64,000 bases of DNA from Pseudomonas sp. MYb327 (GCF_040438925.1 NZ_CP159258.1:1254001-1318000); one strand, 5' to 3'. Shown: positions 28,719-37,565, counted from the first letter of the stretch. Numbers and translations: made by a program. The notes: generated from the letters alone by a model not told the origin.

Positions 28719-29804
28719 ATGGTAGATCGATCATCACCGCCCACCCGGCCACCCTTGAGTACTGCGAGCCTGATCTTGCGTCTGGCGGGCATCGCCGTGG
28801 TTGTAGCTGTTGTGGCCGGGGCGTTTGCCTACGTCAACGGCACACTTGACCCACAGCGCCTGACGCCAAAAAAACTCATCAATGTGCTGGAGACCAACAA
28901 CGGCGTGCATCCCGGATTCCGCCGTAATCACTCCAAGGGCGTGTGCGTGATCGGCCATTTCGAGAGCAGCGGTGAAGCACGCAGCTATTCGTCGGCGCAG
29001 GTGTTCAATGAGGCACGCACTCCGGTGGTTGGACGTTTCGCGTTACCGGCGGGTAATCCGTACGCGCCGGACAACGCCGTGCCGATCCGTAGCCTGGCGC
29101 TGCGGTTCACTCAGGCCAACGGCCAGCAGTGGCGCACCGGGATGAACAGCATGCCAGTGTTCCCGGTAGGTACGCCCGAGGCGTTCTATCAATTGCAGCA
29201 GGCGCAATCCCCCCTTCCGGCCACCGGTAAACCGGACCCCGCCGCGGTGCCGGCGTTCTTCGGTTCGCACCCGGAAGCCGCACCGTTCCTGGCCTGGATC
29301 AAGACCGCCAAGCCATCGGCCAGTTACGTCACGGAAACCTACAACAGCGTCAACGCCTTTTACCTGGTGAACGCAGCGGGGCAACGCCAAGCGGTGCGCT
29401 GGAGCATGGTGCCAGTGGCTCAGGATGCACCGGGCGCCACAGCACCGGAAGGCAGTGACTATCTGGAAAAAGACCTGGTTCAGCGCATGGCCGCCGGGCC
29501 GTTGCGCTGGCAACTGAACATCACTCTTGCCAGCCCCGGTGATCCGGTCAACGACGCGAGCAAGGCCTGGCCCGATGGCCGCAAGGTGCTGAACGCCGGC
29601 ACTCTGGTCCTTGAAAGCACTCAGCCACAACTCAATGGCGAGTGTCGTGACATTAACTATGACCCGCTGGTGTTGCCGGCCGGGATCGAAGGTTCCGACG
29701 ACCCGCTGCTCGCCGCGCGTTCAGCCGGTTACGCCACGTCCTATCTGCGTCGCACCAGTGAAGTCAGCCAGTTACCCGCCGCCAAACAGGAGGCCAAGCA
29801 ATGA
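28719..29804 (+). CDS. Catalase-related peroxidase (SrpA-like), membrane-anchored
   Basis: A 361-aa minimal catalase. The N-terminal segment ILRLAGIAVVVAVVAGAFAYV is a signal anchor or signal peptide, so the enzyme works in the periplasm. The heme domain follows: HPGFRRNHSKGVCVIGHFESSG with the distal His, then RSLALRFTQANGQQWRTGMN and AGYATSYLRRTSEV, with the proximal Tyr likely in that last region. It is much shorter than the usual 480-aa catalases, as expected for SrpA-type peroxidases. TGGAG lies six bases before the ATG at 28719. The b561 gene overlaps its stop by four bases, and an ECF promoter lies 44 bp upstream. Confidence 0.9.
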   Translation: MVDRSSPPTRPPLSTASLILRLAGIAVVVAVVAGAFAYVNGTLDPQRLTPKKLINVLETNNGVHPGFRRNHSKGVCVIGHFESSGEARSYSSAQVFNEARTPVVGRFALPAGNPYAPDNAVPIRSLALRFTQANGQQWRTGMNSMPVFPVGTPEAFYQLQQAQSPLPATGKPDPAAVPAFFGSHPEAAPFLAWIKTAKPSASYVTETYNSVNAFYLVNAAGQRQAVRWSMVPVAQDAPGATAPEGSDYLEKDLVQRMAAGPLRWQLNITLASPGDPVNDASKAWPDGRKVLNAGTLVLESTQPQLNGECRDINYDPLVLPAGIEGSDDPLLAARSAGYATSYLRRTSEVSQLPAAKQEAKQ

Positions 29805-30346
29805 GCGCCCAACCGAACCACTTCGTTCCACTGGCGCGTCTGCTGCACTGGCTGATGGCGTTAATGATCATTGCCATGCTGTTTATCGGCGCGGGCATGG
29901 TGGCGTCCGTGTCTGAACGCCATGAGTGGCTGATCAACCTGCACAAGCCCTTGGGTGTCGCCATTCTGTTGCTGGTGATTGTGCGTCTGGTTGTGCGCTT
30001 CTCGACTCAACAGCCACCATTGCCGGCTGATCTGCCGGGTTGGCAAGCGCTGGCGGCCAAGGCATCGCATGTATTGCTGTACGCGCTGATGCTGATTTTA
30101 CCGCTGCTCGGTTGGGCGATGATTTCCGCGTCGGGCGAGCCGGTGATGCTCGGCAGTTCCGTGCAACTGCCATCGATCGTGGCGGCGAATGCGCAGGTGT
30201 TCGCGTTCCTGCGCAAGGCGCACGGGTACTTGGCTTATCTGCTGTTTTTGACGGTGTTGGTGCATTTGGCGGCGGCGTTGTTCCATGCCTGGGTGCGGCG
30301 TGATGATGTGCTGGACAGCATGTTGCGGGGTAAGGATCGCGGTTAA
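29801..30346 (+). CDS. Cytochrome b561, partner of the catalase-like peroxidase
   Basis: A 181-aa protein with four helices and b561-type His ligands (LARLLHWLMAL, LINLHKPLGV, AAKASHVLLYA, RKAHGYLAYLLFLTVLVHLAAALFH). Its ATG overlaps the peroxidase stop (ATGA), so the two are coupled. The pairing suggests that electrons from the quinone pool reach the periplasmic peroxidase through this cytochrome, an inference from gene order. It differs from the b561 at 14322 in sequence and setting. Confidence 0.92.
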   Translation: MSAQPNHFVPLARLLHWLMALMIIAMLFIGAGMVASVSERHEWLINLHKPLGVAILLLVIVRLVVRFSTQQPPLPADLPGWQALAAKASHVLLYALMLILPLLGWAMISASGEPVMLGSSVQLPSIVAANAQVFAFLRKAHGYLAYLLFLTVLVHLAAALFHAWVRRDDVLDSMLRGKDRG

Positions 30347-30360
30347 TCGCTGCTCGAAAA

Positions 30361-30434
30361 AGATCGCAGCCTGCGGCGGCTCACAGGGGAGTGCATACCC
30401 TCTCAAGGAGCTGCCGCTGGCTGCGATCTTTTGA
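30361..30434. repeat. Second-class repeat: GATCGCAGCCTGCGGC inverted pair
   Basis: AGATCGCAGCCTGCGGC and GCCGCTGGCTGCGATCTT form a long hairpin ending in TTTTGATCTT. Related copies occur at 47950 and 51831. It lies between convergent genes and may also serve as a terminator. Confidence 0.8.
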
Positions 30435-30448
30435 TCTTAAAAGTGCAA

Positions 30449-31588
30449 TCAACGCAAGGTATCGAGCATCTCTGCAACGGTGGTTAACACATCCTTGCCC
30501 AACTGCTTCGAACGCTTGCCCGACCAACCCGTCAGCGCATTCGGCGCGTCATTGTTGTCCTTGAACGGCATTTCCAGGGTTAGCGACAAACAGTCGTATT
30601 TCTGCCCCACGCTGTTACACGCCAAGGTCATGTTGGCTTTGCCCGGTTCGTCGCGGGTGTAGCCGTGCTTGGTCTGGAAGTCCTTGGTCAGGTGCTTCAG
30701 ATGGCTGCGGAAGTGCTCTTCGAGTTTTTCGATTCGTGGCGTGTAGCCCGGGTTGCCTTCGCAACCAGCGGTGAACACGTAGGGAATTTCCTCATCGCCG
30801 TGGATGTCGAGAAACAGGTCGACGCCGTACTTTTCCATCTGCTGCTGTACGAAAAAGACTTCCGGGCTGATTTCCGGGCTGGCGTTCTGCCAGGCGCGGT
30901 TCAGGTCCTGGCCCATGGCGTTGGTGCGCAGGTGACCGTGATAGGCGCCGTCCGGGTTCATGTTCGGCACCAGATACAAATCGGCGCTGGCCAGCAGTTT
31001 GTTCATCACCGGATCGTCATGTTTTTCCAGGCGCTCGATCACGCCTTCCATGAACCATTCCGCCATGTGCTCGCCCGGATGTTGCTGGGCGATCATCCAC
31101 ACTTTGCGGCGGCCTTCGGCCCCTGTGCCTTTGCGCAATAGTTGAATGTCACGGCCTTCGACGCTCTTGCCGGTGGCCAGCAGTTCGGTGCCAGCCTTGG
31201 TCAGCGCCTGTTCGATGAGCCAGTCGTGACGGCCTCGGCTGTAGGGTTCGAAGTAGGCGAACCAGGCGTGGGTTTGCGTGGTTTCAAGGCAGAAACGCAG
31301 GCAGTCGCCTTCGAAAATGGTCGGCACGCGGAACCAGTTCACATGATCGTAAGAGGCGACGGCTTGATAACCGTCCCAAGCCTTGTTGTAAGAAGACTGG
31401 CTGGCATTGTTCAGGCGAAACCAGTGCTCCTGTCCGACGTGCAGGCCGCTCGCTTTGAAGTGGAACCATTGGAAGTGGTTGCTTTTGGTATCGGGGCGGA
31501 TGGCCAGCAGTGGCTTGAGCGGGTCGCTGAGGTCGATGACCTGGATGTTGCCGCTGTCGAAATTGGCAGTGATATCGAGTTTAGCCAC
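30449..31588 (-). CDS. M14-family cytosolic carboxypeptidase
   Basis: A 379-aa zinc carboxypeptidase. An N-terminal beta domain (~1-125) precedes the peptidase: QQHPGEHMAEWFMEG holds the HxxE zinc ligands, NMNPDGAYHGHLRTNAMGQDLNRAW the substrate Arg region, and FLDIHGDEEIPYVFTAG the third zinc His. This is the bacterial cytosolic carboxypeptidase type related to tubulin deglutamylases; the physiological substrate in bacteria is not settled. The GTG start at 31588 is preceded by AGGAA. It is divergent from the GntR operon. Confidence 0.9.
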   Translation of the reverse strand: MAKLDITANFDSGNIQVIDLSDPLKPLLAIRPDTKSNHFQWFHFKASGLHVGQEHWFRLNNASQSSYNKAWDGYQAVASYDHVNWFRVPTIFEGDCLRFCLETTQTHAWFAYFEPYSRGRHDWLIEQALTKAGTELLATGKSVEGRDIQLLRKGTGAEGRRKVWMIAQQHPGEHMAEWFMEGVIERLEKHDDPVMNKLLASADLYLVPNMNPDGAYHGHLRTNAMGQDLNRAWQNASPEISPEVFFVQQQMEKYGVDLFLDIHGDEEIPYVFTAGCEGNPGYTPRIEKLEEHFRSHLKHLTKDFQTKHGYTRDEPGKANMTLACNSVGQKYDCLSLTLEMPFKDNNDAPNALTGWSGKRSKQLGKDVLTTVAEMLDTLR

Positions 31589-31855
31589 GGGCGGGTTCCT
31601 GTTTGAGATTTTATGGCGGCTACTTTACACGCAAGAGCAAGGGGTTAGGAGCGCATGAAAAATCGTTTCACTCGCTGTGACCCGTTCTCTCAAGCGTAGC
31701 GATCATCCGTGTTACCACCAGCACCGTTTTGAGGCTGACAGGTTACAAAATGGGACGTTTCCACTCGTCCACAAAGATGCTTGGTGCCACGTGCACGCTT
31801 CATCGATTCCCGATATATCAATCCAATCAATCACCTGCACGTCACGCGTGGAATC

Positions 31856-31871
31856 TGGCACGTCCTGTGCT
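31856..31871 (+). promoter_or_regulatory. Sigma54 promoter upstream of the GntR/ABC/GGT genes
   Basis: TGGCACGTCCTGTGCT has GG at 31857-31858 and GC at 31869-31870 with exactly 10 bp between, a near-consensus -24/-12 element. The start of transcription would be near 31882. Nothing else was found in the rest of the 332-bp intergenic region 31589-31920, which would contain the enhancer for the activator. Confidence 0.72.
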
Positions 31872-31890
31872 TTATTGGCTTTATGGATAA

Positions 31891-31900
31891 TTGGATACAA
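31891..31900 (+). promoter_or_regulatory. Candidate GntR operator
   Basis: TTGGATACAA is a TTG-N4-CAA imperfect palindrome of the kind bound by FadR-subfamily GntR proteins. It lies about ten bases after the predicted sigma54 start point and before the GntR start codon. Confidence 0.45.
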
Positions 31901-31920
31901 AAATACAAAAGGTGCAGTCG

Positions 31921-32589
31921 ATGAAATTCGCCCCTGTCTATTCCGAGCGCCAGCCGATTACCGCCGAAGAGGAGGCCTATAACTTTCTTCTGGAGGCGAT
32001 TTGCAAAGGGCGTTACCGCACCGGCGAACGGTTGATTGCCGAGGACATCGCCGGCGAAATCGGCATGAGCCGCATGCCGGTGCGCGAAGCGTTCCGACGC
32101 CTTGATGCCGATGGCCTGGTGACGCTGCGACCCAACCGGGGCGCCATCGTTCGTGGCTTGAATATCGACGAGATGCGTGAAGTGTTTGAGATGCGCAGTG
32201 CCCTCGAAGGCCTCGCCATCCGGGTGGCGGTGCCGAAACTCACCGAGCGCCATTTCAGTCATCTGGAGCGCTTGCTCGACGAAATGGACGACTACCGCGA
32301 AGACGGTGCCGAGTGGGTGAGCCGCCATCGCGCTTTCCACGAATACCTGTGCAGCCTGAGTGAACGTCCGCGCCTGATGCGGCAGATTTGCGCGTTGTAC
32401 TCGGTGATCGAGCCGCACATGCGCCTGTGGCTGCAACACGCCGACAAACCCCGCAGCGCCCGTGACGAGCACGCCTCGATTGTCGCCGCACTGCGTACCG
32501 GCGACCCGGATAAAGCCGCGGAAGTCGTGTGCGAACACATCGAAGGCACCATCCCGCGACTGATTCAATTTCTCGAAGCCCACCAATAA
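31921..32589 (+). CDS. GntR regulator, FadR (FCD) subfamily
   Basis: A 222-aa protein: a winged HTH (residues ~14-75; AEDIAGEIGMSRMPVREAFRRLDADGLVTLRPNRGAIVRGL) followed by an all-helical FCD ligand domain (MRSALEGLAIRVAV...HRAFHEYLCSL...DEHASIVAALRTGD). The ATG at 31921 follows AAAAGGTG. It heads the gene set for the ABC transporter and gamma-glutamyltransferase and is likely a ligand-responsive repressor of it, with its own gene behind a sigma54 promoter. Confidence 0.9.
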   Translation: MKFAPVYSERQPITAEEEAYNFLLEAICKGRYRTGERLIAEDIAGEIGMSRMPVREAFRRLDADGLVTLRPNRGAIVRGLNIDEMREVFEMRSALEGLAIRVAVPKLTERHFSHLERLLDEMDDYREDGAEWVSRHRAFHEYLCSLSERPRLMRQICALYSVIEPHMRLWLQHADKPRSARDEHASIVAALRTGDPDKAAEVVCEHIEGTIPRLIQFLEAHQ

Positions 32590-32605
32590 ACCAGACACCA
32601 CACCC

Positions 32606-32689
32606 CTGTAGGTGCCGGCTTGCTGGCGATGGCTGTTGTATGAGCGAAGTCAGACTCAAGGGCCAAATCGCTGGCAAGCCAGCTCCTAC
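32606..32689. repeat. Inverted REP pair
   Basis: GTAGGTGCCGGCTTGCTGGC and ATCGCTGGCAAGCCAGCTCC lie between the GntR gene and the ABC binding-protein gene. Confidence 0.85.
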
Positions 32690-32724
32690 CGGGGACATCC
32701 GTTGCAGCCAACTGGAGTCATGCC

Positions 32725-33531
32725 ATGCACAAGCCTTGCGCGTTAGTTGCCGTGTTCACCTTGAGTCTGTGTTCGCAATGGGCGTTCGCCGCCCCTGAGT
32801 TACCCGAGCGCCTGAGCAAAAGCGAGAAGATCGTCTATTGCTCCGGCATGGACTCGCCACCGTTGGTGTCGTTCGACACCAAGCAAAAACCGGTGGGGCT
32901 GCAGGTTGATATGGGCGAAGCGATTGCCCAGCGCCTGGGTGACAAGAAGGTGGAGTGGCGAATCTCGCCTTTCGCCGGGCTGATCCCGGCGCTGCTGGCG
33001 CAACAGTGCGACATGATCGTCGACCAGTTATTCGACAAGCCTGAGCGCCGCGAGGTGATCGACATCGTCAACTTCATGTATTCCAGCCAGTCCATCGTGG
33101 TGCCCAAGGGCAACCCGAAATCGGTGAACACCCTGGAGGATCTGTCCGGTCTCAAGGTCGCGGTCAGCAACGGTTCAACCATTCGCATGCTGCTGGGCAA
33201 GGAGAACGAAAAGCTCGAAGCGGCCGGCAAACCACCGATGAAACTGGTGGTGTACAACGTCGACGCTGATGCCTTTCAGGCGCTGCGCATCAATCAGGTG
33301 GACGCCTTCGGCACCACGGTCGAATCCGCCGGTCACTATCAGCAGCTCGCTCCGGATCTGTTCCAGTCGGCCGTTCCGGCGTTCAACCGTATCCTTACCG
33401 GTTTTGGCGTGCGCAAAGGTGATCCACAGTTGACGGCGGCGCTGACTGAAGTCCTGCAAGGCATGCGCGCCGACGGCAGTTACACCGCGCTCCTCAGTAA
33501 ATGGCATGTCGACAGCGACAAACTGGACTGA
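32725..33531 (+). CDS. ABC transporter periplasmic binding protein, polar amino-acid type
   Basis: A 268-aa protein with a clear signal peptide (MHKPCALVAVFTLSLCSQWAFA, cleavage before APELPE). The mature part is an SBP_bac_3 (family 3) solute-binding fold: MDSPPLVSFDTKQKPVGLQVDMGEAIAQRLG and VEWRISPFAGLIPALLAQQCDMIVDQLF. Family 3 proteins bind amino acids and small peptides. GGAG lies before the ATG. The permease begins 11 bp downstream. The link with gamma-glutamyltransferase suggests a gamma-glutamyl compound or its amino acid. Confidence 0.92.
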   Translation: MHKPCALVAVFTLSLCSQWAFAAPELPERLSKSEKIVYCSGMDSPPLVSFDTKQKPVGLQVDMGEAIAQRLGDKKVEWRISPFAGLIPALLAQQCDMIVDQLFDKPERREVIDIVNFMYSSQSIVVPKGNPKSVNTLEDLSGLKVAVSNGSTIRMLLGKENEKLEAAGKPPMKLVVYNVDADAFQALRINQVDAFGTTVESAGHYQQLAPDLFQSAVPAFNRILTGFGVRKGDPQLTAALTEVLQGMRADGSYTALLSKWHVDSDKLD

Positions 33532-33542
33532 GGGCGAACCTG

Positions 33543-34310
33543 ATGAATTTCAATTGGGATGTGTTCTGGCAGTACCTGTTGCAGCCCAGCGATGTCTACC
33601 TGACGGGGCTGTGGCTGACCTGCCTGATCAGCGTTTCGGCCATGTTGCTCGGTTGTGTGTTGGGGCTGATCGCGGCGTTGATGAAGCTGTCGAGTAATCC
33701 GTTGTTGCAGTACCCGGTGCGCTTTTACGTGTGGCTGATGCGCGGCACGCCGTTGCTGGTGCAGATCGTTTTTCTGTACACGGCATTGGCGGCGGGGGGC
33801 ATTTTTCGCTTTGAAGACCTGGACCTGGGCTGGTTCATTGTGCCGGGAAACATTCAGGCCGCGATCATCGCCTTGGGCCTCAATGAAGGCGCGTACATGG
33901 CCGAGATCATTCGGGCCGGCATCGGCGCGGTGGACAAGGGGCAGTACGAAGCCGGACGTTCGCTGGGCATGACGTTTCCCAAGTTGATGCGGCGCATCGT
34001 CCTGCCGCAAGCGTTCCGGGTGATCGTCCCGCCGCTGGGCAACGAGTTCAACGTGATGCTGAAAAACACCACGCTGGTCAGCGTGATCGGCGTGCAGGAG
34101 TTGCTGCTGAGCACGCAAATGGTGACCTCGGCGACCTTCCGCGTGTTCGAGTTGTACCTGGTCGTGGCCATCTACTTCCTGGCATTGACCACGCTCTGGG
34201 GCTTTTTCCAGCGCTGGCTCGAAGCGCGCTTTGGACAGTCTGATCGTCCGGCACCGGCCGCCAGCCGCATGTTCGGTCGCAACACCATGAAATTGCTGAG
34301 GGGGCGTTGA
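33543..34310 (+). CDS. ABC transporter permease, His/Glu/Gln/Arg/opine family
   Basis: A 255-aa inner-membrane permease. [27 protein letters not shown] is the first helix pair. The EAA loop is [45 protein letters not shown], typical of the HEQRO permeases. Only one permease gene is present, so the channel is probably a homodimer. The ATG at 33543 is chosen over an earlier in-frame start inside the binding-protein gene. The ATPase gene begins one base after the stop. Confidence 0.92.
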   Translation: MNFNWDVFWQYLLQPSDVYLTGLWLTCLISVSAMLLGCVLGLIAALMKLSSNPLLQYPVRFYVWLMRGTPLLVQIVFLYTALAAGGIFRFEDLDLGWFIVPGNIQAAIIALGLNEGAYMAEIIRAGIGAVDKGQYEAGRSLGMTFPKLMRRIVLPQAFRVIVPPLGNEFNVMLKNTTLVSVIGVQELLLSTQMVTSATFRVFELYLVVAIYFLALTTLWGFFQRWLEARFGQSDRPAPAASRMFGRNTMKLLRGR

Positions 34311-34311
34311 G

Positions 34312-35091
34312 ATGGCGCACATGAGTGAAGAACTGGTCATCGAAGCGCTGGATGTTCACAAGTCGTTCGGCGACCTGGAAATTCTCAAGGGCATTTCCCT
34401 GCAAGTGCGACGGGGCGAGGTGGTGGTGCTGATCGGCGCTTCCGGTTCGGGCAAAACCACGTTTATCCGCTGCATCAATCTGCTCGAAGACATTCAGTCT
34501 GGGCAAATCCGCGTCGGCGGTCGGCCGATGGGTTACCGCACCCGGGCCGATGGCAGTCTCGCCCGCGATTCGGAGCGCAATATCGCGCGGCAGCGCCGGG
34601 ACATCGGCATGGTGTTCCAGCGCTTCAACCTGTTCCCGCACATGACCGCCCTGGAAAACATCATCGAAGCGCCGATTCAGGTACTCGGCGTGGCGCGCGC
34701 GGCAGCGGTCGAGCAGGCGCGGGCGTTGCTCAAGCGCGTTGGGTTGGCGGAGAAGGCTGATCACTATCCTTCGATGTTGTCCGGTGGACAGCAGCAGCGG
34801 GTGGCGATCGCCCGGGCATTGGCGATGAAACCGCAGGCAATGTTGTTCGACGAACCCACCAGCGCCCTCGATCCCGAGACGGTGGGTGAAGTGCTGCAAG
34901 TCATGAAGGAGCTCGCCGAGGAGGGCATGACCATGGTCGTGGTCACCCATGAAATGGGCTTTGCCCGCGAAGTGGCCGACCGGGTGGTGGTGCTCGATCA
35001 AGGTGAACTGATCGAGCAGGGACCGCCCGAGCAGATCTTCAGTCAGCCCAAGCACGCCCGTACCCGCGCTTTTCTCAGCCGCGTGCTGTGA
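34312..35091 (+). CDS. ABC transporter ATP-binding protein, polar amino-acid type
   Basis: A 259-aa ATPase: Walker [15 protein letters not shown]-loop [12 protein letters not shown], signature [15 protein letters not shown], Walker [15 protein letters not shown] and switch His in [10 protein letters not shown]. It is of the GlnQ/HisP type that pairs with family 3 binding proteins. The insert [20 protein letters not shown] is longer than in GlnQ and resembles the HisP-like branch. It is translated directly behind the permease. Confidence 0.94.
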   Translation: MAHMSEELVIEALDVHKSFGDLEILKGISLQVRRGEVVVLIGASGSGKTTFIRCINLLEDIQSGQIRVGGRPMGYRTRADGSLARDSERNIARQRRDIGMVFQRFNLFPHMTALENIIEAPIQVLGVARAAAVEQARALLKRVGLAEKADHYPSMLSGGQQQRVAIARALAMKPQAMLFDEPTSALDPETVGEVLQVMKELAEEGMTMVVVTHEMGFAREVADRVVVLDQGELIEQGPPEQIFSQPKHARTRAFLSRVL

Positions 35092-35122
35092 GTCCATCCA
35101 ACAAATTTGTGTGAGTCCTGCC

Positions 35123-36733
35123 ATGTTCAAATTTTCTGCCCATGAGTATCCCTACGCCTCACAGCGTCAAAGTGTCTTCGCCAAGCGCGGCATGGTCGCC
35201 GCTTCACAACCGCTGGCCGCCGAGGCCGGGATCGAAATCATGCGTCGCGGTGGCAATGCCATTGATGCAGCGATTGCCACGGCAGCGGCGCTGACCGTGG
35301 TCGAGCCCACCGGTTGCGGTATCGGCGGTGACGCTTTTGCACTGGTGTGGACGCAAGACAAACTGCACGGTTTGAACGCCAACGGCTCGGCCCCACAGGC
35401 CTTAAGCATTGAAGCGGTGAAAGCTGCCGGCCATGAAAAAATGCCGTTGCATGGCTGGACGCCGGTGACGGTGCCGGGCTGTCCCTCGGCCTGGGCGGAG
35501 CTTTCCACGCGTTTCGGTCGTTTGCCCTTTGCCGACTTGCTGCAACCGGCGATCAGTCTGGCGCGAGATGGCTTTCCCGTGTCGCCGGTGGTTGCGTTGC
35601 AGTGGCAAACCGCGCTGGACGATTTCACCCCCGACCGCAGCAACGTACTTGAGAGCTGGTTCGAAACCTTTCTGATCGACGGCCGCGCACCGCGAGCCGG
35701 TGAATTGTTCCGCAATCCGGCGCAGGCGAAAACCTTGAGCGAACTGGCCAATACTGGTTGCGAAAGTCTGTACCGCGGCGCCCTGGCGCAACGGCTGGAC
35801 GCACATTCGCGGGCCACGGGCGGCTATCTGCGCGCCAGTGATTTGCAGGATTACCGTGCGCAATGGGTCGAGCCGATCAAGGTTAGTTATCGCGGTGTCG
35901 ATGTCTGGGAAATTCCGCCGAGCGGGCAGGGGCTCGTGGCATTGATGGCGTTGAAGATGCTTGAAGGGTTCGACTTTGATCACCGAGACAGTCAGCAGAC
36001 CTGGCACCGTCAGCTTGAAGCGATGAAGCTCGCCTACAGCGATGGGTTGCACTACATCACCGACCCGGAGCACATGCGGGTCGCGGTGGCGGATTTGTTG
36101 AGCGACCACTACGCGGATCATCGACGCGCACAGATCGGCGAGCAGGCCGTGGCGCCGCAGCCAGGTGATCCCCACGCCAGTGGCACCGTCTATTTGGCCA
36201 CCGCCGACGCCGAAGGCAACATGGTTTCGTTCATCCAGAGCAACTATCACGGTTTTGGCTCGGGCGTCGTGCTGCCCGACAGTGGCATCGCCCTGCAAAA
36301 CCGCGGAGAGGAGTTCAGCCTTGATCCCGAGCATTCGAATTGCCTGGCGCCGGGGAAAAAGACGTTCCACACCATCATCCCGGGCTTTCTCAGCAAAGAC
36401 GGCGTGGCGATGGGGCCTTTCGGCGTGATGGGGGGCTACATGCAGCCGCAAGGGCACGTGCAGATGGTCATGAACCTGGTGGATTTCGGGCTCAATCCCC
36501 AAGCAGCTCTGGATGCGCCGCGCTGGCAGTGGCTGGGCGGGTTGAAAGTCGGTATCGAGCAGAACGCTTCTCGGGATATGGCAGCGGCTTTGGCGCGCCG
36601 TGGGCACGACGTGCAAGTGGTCTGCGACCTGACCAGTTACGGGCGAGGGCAGATCATTTTGCGTGATCCTGAAACCGGTGTGCTGTGCGGCGGTACGGAG
36701 CCGCGGGCGGACTCGCATATAGCGGTTTATTGA
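35123..36733 (+). CDS. Gamma-glutamyltransferase family protein, cytosolic
   Basis: A 536-aa Ntn-hydrolase precursor. GGNAIDAAIATAAALTVVEPTGCGIGGDAFALV is the conserved N-terminal segment. The autoprocessing site is HASGTVYLATAD with Thr355 as the new N-terminal nucleophile; GGYMQPQGHVQ lies near the end. No signal peptide is present, unlike periplasmic GGTs, so it would act on substrates brought in by the ABC transporter encoded just upstream. It may split gamma-glutamyl bonds or a related amide. The ATG at 35123 is preferred to a GTG at 35111; the ribosome site is weak. Confidence 0.88.
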   Translation: MFKFSAHEYPYASQRQSVFAKRGMVAASQPLAAEAGIEIMRRGGNAIDAAIATAAALTVVEPTGCGIGGDAFALVWTQDKLHGLNANGSAPQALSIEAVKAAGHEKMPLHGWTPVTVPGCPSAWAELSTRFGRLPFADLLQPAISLARDGFPVSPVVALQWQTALDDFTPDRSNVLESWFETFLIDGRAPRAGELFRNPAQAKTLSELANTGCESLYRGALAQRLDAHSRATGGYLRASDLQDYRAQWVEPIKVSYRGVDVWEIPPSGQGLVALMALKMLEGFDFDHRDSQQTWHRQLEAMKLAYSDGLHYITDPEHMRVAVADLLSDHYADHRRAQIGEQAVAPQPGDPHASGTVYLATADAEGNMVSFIQSNYHGFGSGVVLPDSGIALQNRGEEFSLDPEHSNCLAPGKKTFHTIIPGFLSKDGVAMGPFGVMGGYMQPQGHVQMVMNLVDFGLNPQAALDAPRWQWLGGLKVGIEQNASRDMAAALARRGHDVQVVCDLTSYGRGQIILRDPETGVLCGGTEPRADSHIAVY

Positions 36734-36935
36734 GGTGGGCGAGGGGGGCGTCCTCCTTGACGCGGTCGCAGCTTAGAGATTATGCAATTGATTCTCAAGT
36801 GCTATTTGTCTTTAGTTTGACCCAATGATGCCGGGCTTCTCTTGCCAACAAATATTCTTTTGATATCATCCGCGCCATCTGATTTGCGACACCCAAAGAC
36901 TTCATTAGCCTGAAGCCATAAGCCAGAAAACTGGC

Positions 36936-37048
36936 AAAAAAAGACCCGGCAAAAAGCCGGGTCAAAAACCGTGATTAGCCTGATGAGGAGATAGTCCAAG
37001 AGGCCGACCTAAGGTCCCTTGGTCCATCGACTGATCTCGCGATCAGCT
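36936..37048 (-). ncRNA. prrF: PrrF iron-responsive small RNA
   Basis: On the minus strand the segment 37005-36971 reads GGCCTCTTGGACTATC then TCCTCATCAGGCTAATCAC, the conserved core by which PrrF RNAs pair with mRNAs of iron-rich proteins. It is followed by a GACCCGGC-loop-GCCGGGTC terminator (36963-36943) and a T7 run ending at 36936. The 5' part holds a CTGATCGCGAGATCAG hairpin. The predicted length of ~113 nt agrees with known PrrF RNAs. A Fur box covers the promoter. Rest of the gap: 36734-36935 shows no gene, only a short GCCAG-AAAA-CTGGC hairpin at ~36922-36935. The start point is estimated from the -10 position. Confidence 0.93.
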
Positions 37049-37050
37049 GA

Positions 37051-37082
37051 TGCAATAATAATCATTCTCGTTTGCAAGTCAA
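37051..37082 (-). promoter_or_regulatory. prrF promoter with Fur box
   Basis: Minus strand: -35 TTGACT (37082-37077), 16-bp spacer, -10 TATTAT (37060-37055). On the plus strand TGCAATAATAATCATTCTC (37051-37069) agrees with the 19-bp Fur consensus at 14 positions and covers the -10. Confidence 0.85.
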
Positions 37083-37140
37083 ATGATTTTATCTGCGCGA
37101 TTGGAAAACTCTTTCCAGTCCTTTCTCTGATTCCTTCGCC

Positions 37141-37482
37141 TCAACCGTTCTGATGTCCCTCCAGGGATCGATCTACCATGGCCTTGGCCATGTCGATCAT
37201 ATGCACCGCCGAGAACGCCAGATCCCGATTTGAACCCTGCAAGTGATTGGCTGACTCGTACGCAGTGGCTGCTGCACAACGCAGCAGATCCGAAGCATGC
37301 ACCAACGCTTCTTCGCTGCTGATGTTGCGGTTCACGTCAAAGAAGCGTTCCTCTCCCCCTTCCTCTGAAACAGTCGGTTTCAAATAGTAATCAAGCGCTC
37401 GCTGGGCCGCGGCTGAGCCTTGGGGCGAGGTGAGGGAGGTGTCGATTTGCATTTCAGGCAGGTCGTTGGCGGGTTGGGTCAT
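37141..37482 (-). CDS. DUF6124/DUF3077-like small Pseudomonas protein
   Basis: A 113-aa acidic soluble protein with no signal or membrane segment. The second half (SSEEALVHASDLLRCAAATAYESANHLQGSNRDLAFSAVHMIDMAKAMVDRSLEG) is helical and resembles the small DUF6124/DUF3077-type proteins common in Pseudomonas, which are of unknown function. The ATG at 37482 has GGAG 14 bases upstream, a long spacing. It is divergent from a phage-type repressor gene and lies 92 bp upstream of prrF in the same direction. Confidence 0.7.
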   Translation of the reverse strand: MTQPANDLPEMQIDTSLTSPQGSAAAQRALDYYLKPTVSEEGGEERFFDVNRNISSEEALVHASDLLRCAAATAYESANHLQGSNRDLAFSAVHMIDMAKAMVDRSLEGHQNG

Positions 37483-37565
37483 GGTGATGGCAAAGCTCCG
37501 TGATAGATTCAGATCCGTGAATTCATCCTAGTACGATCTGTATTTGTGACCCTAATTTTAATACT

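Noticed and set aside
36844..36871. Plus-strand promoter (TTGCCA then TATCAT, 16-bp spacer)
   Set aside because: The elements are plausible but lead only into the antisense of prrF with no gene or terminator of its own; chance is as likely.
36802..36999. 65-aa minus-strand frame before prrF
   Set aside because: It overlaps the prrF terminator and core and has no ribosome site or family resemblance.
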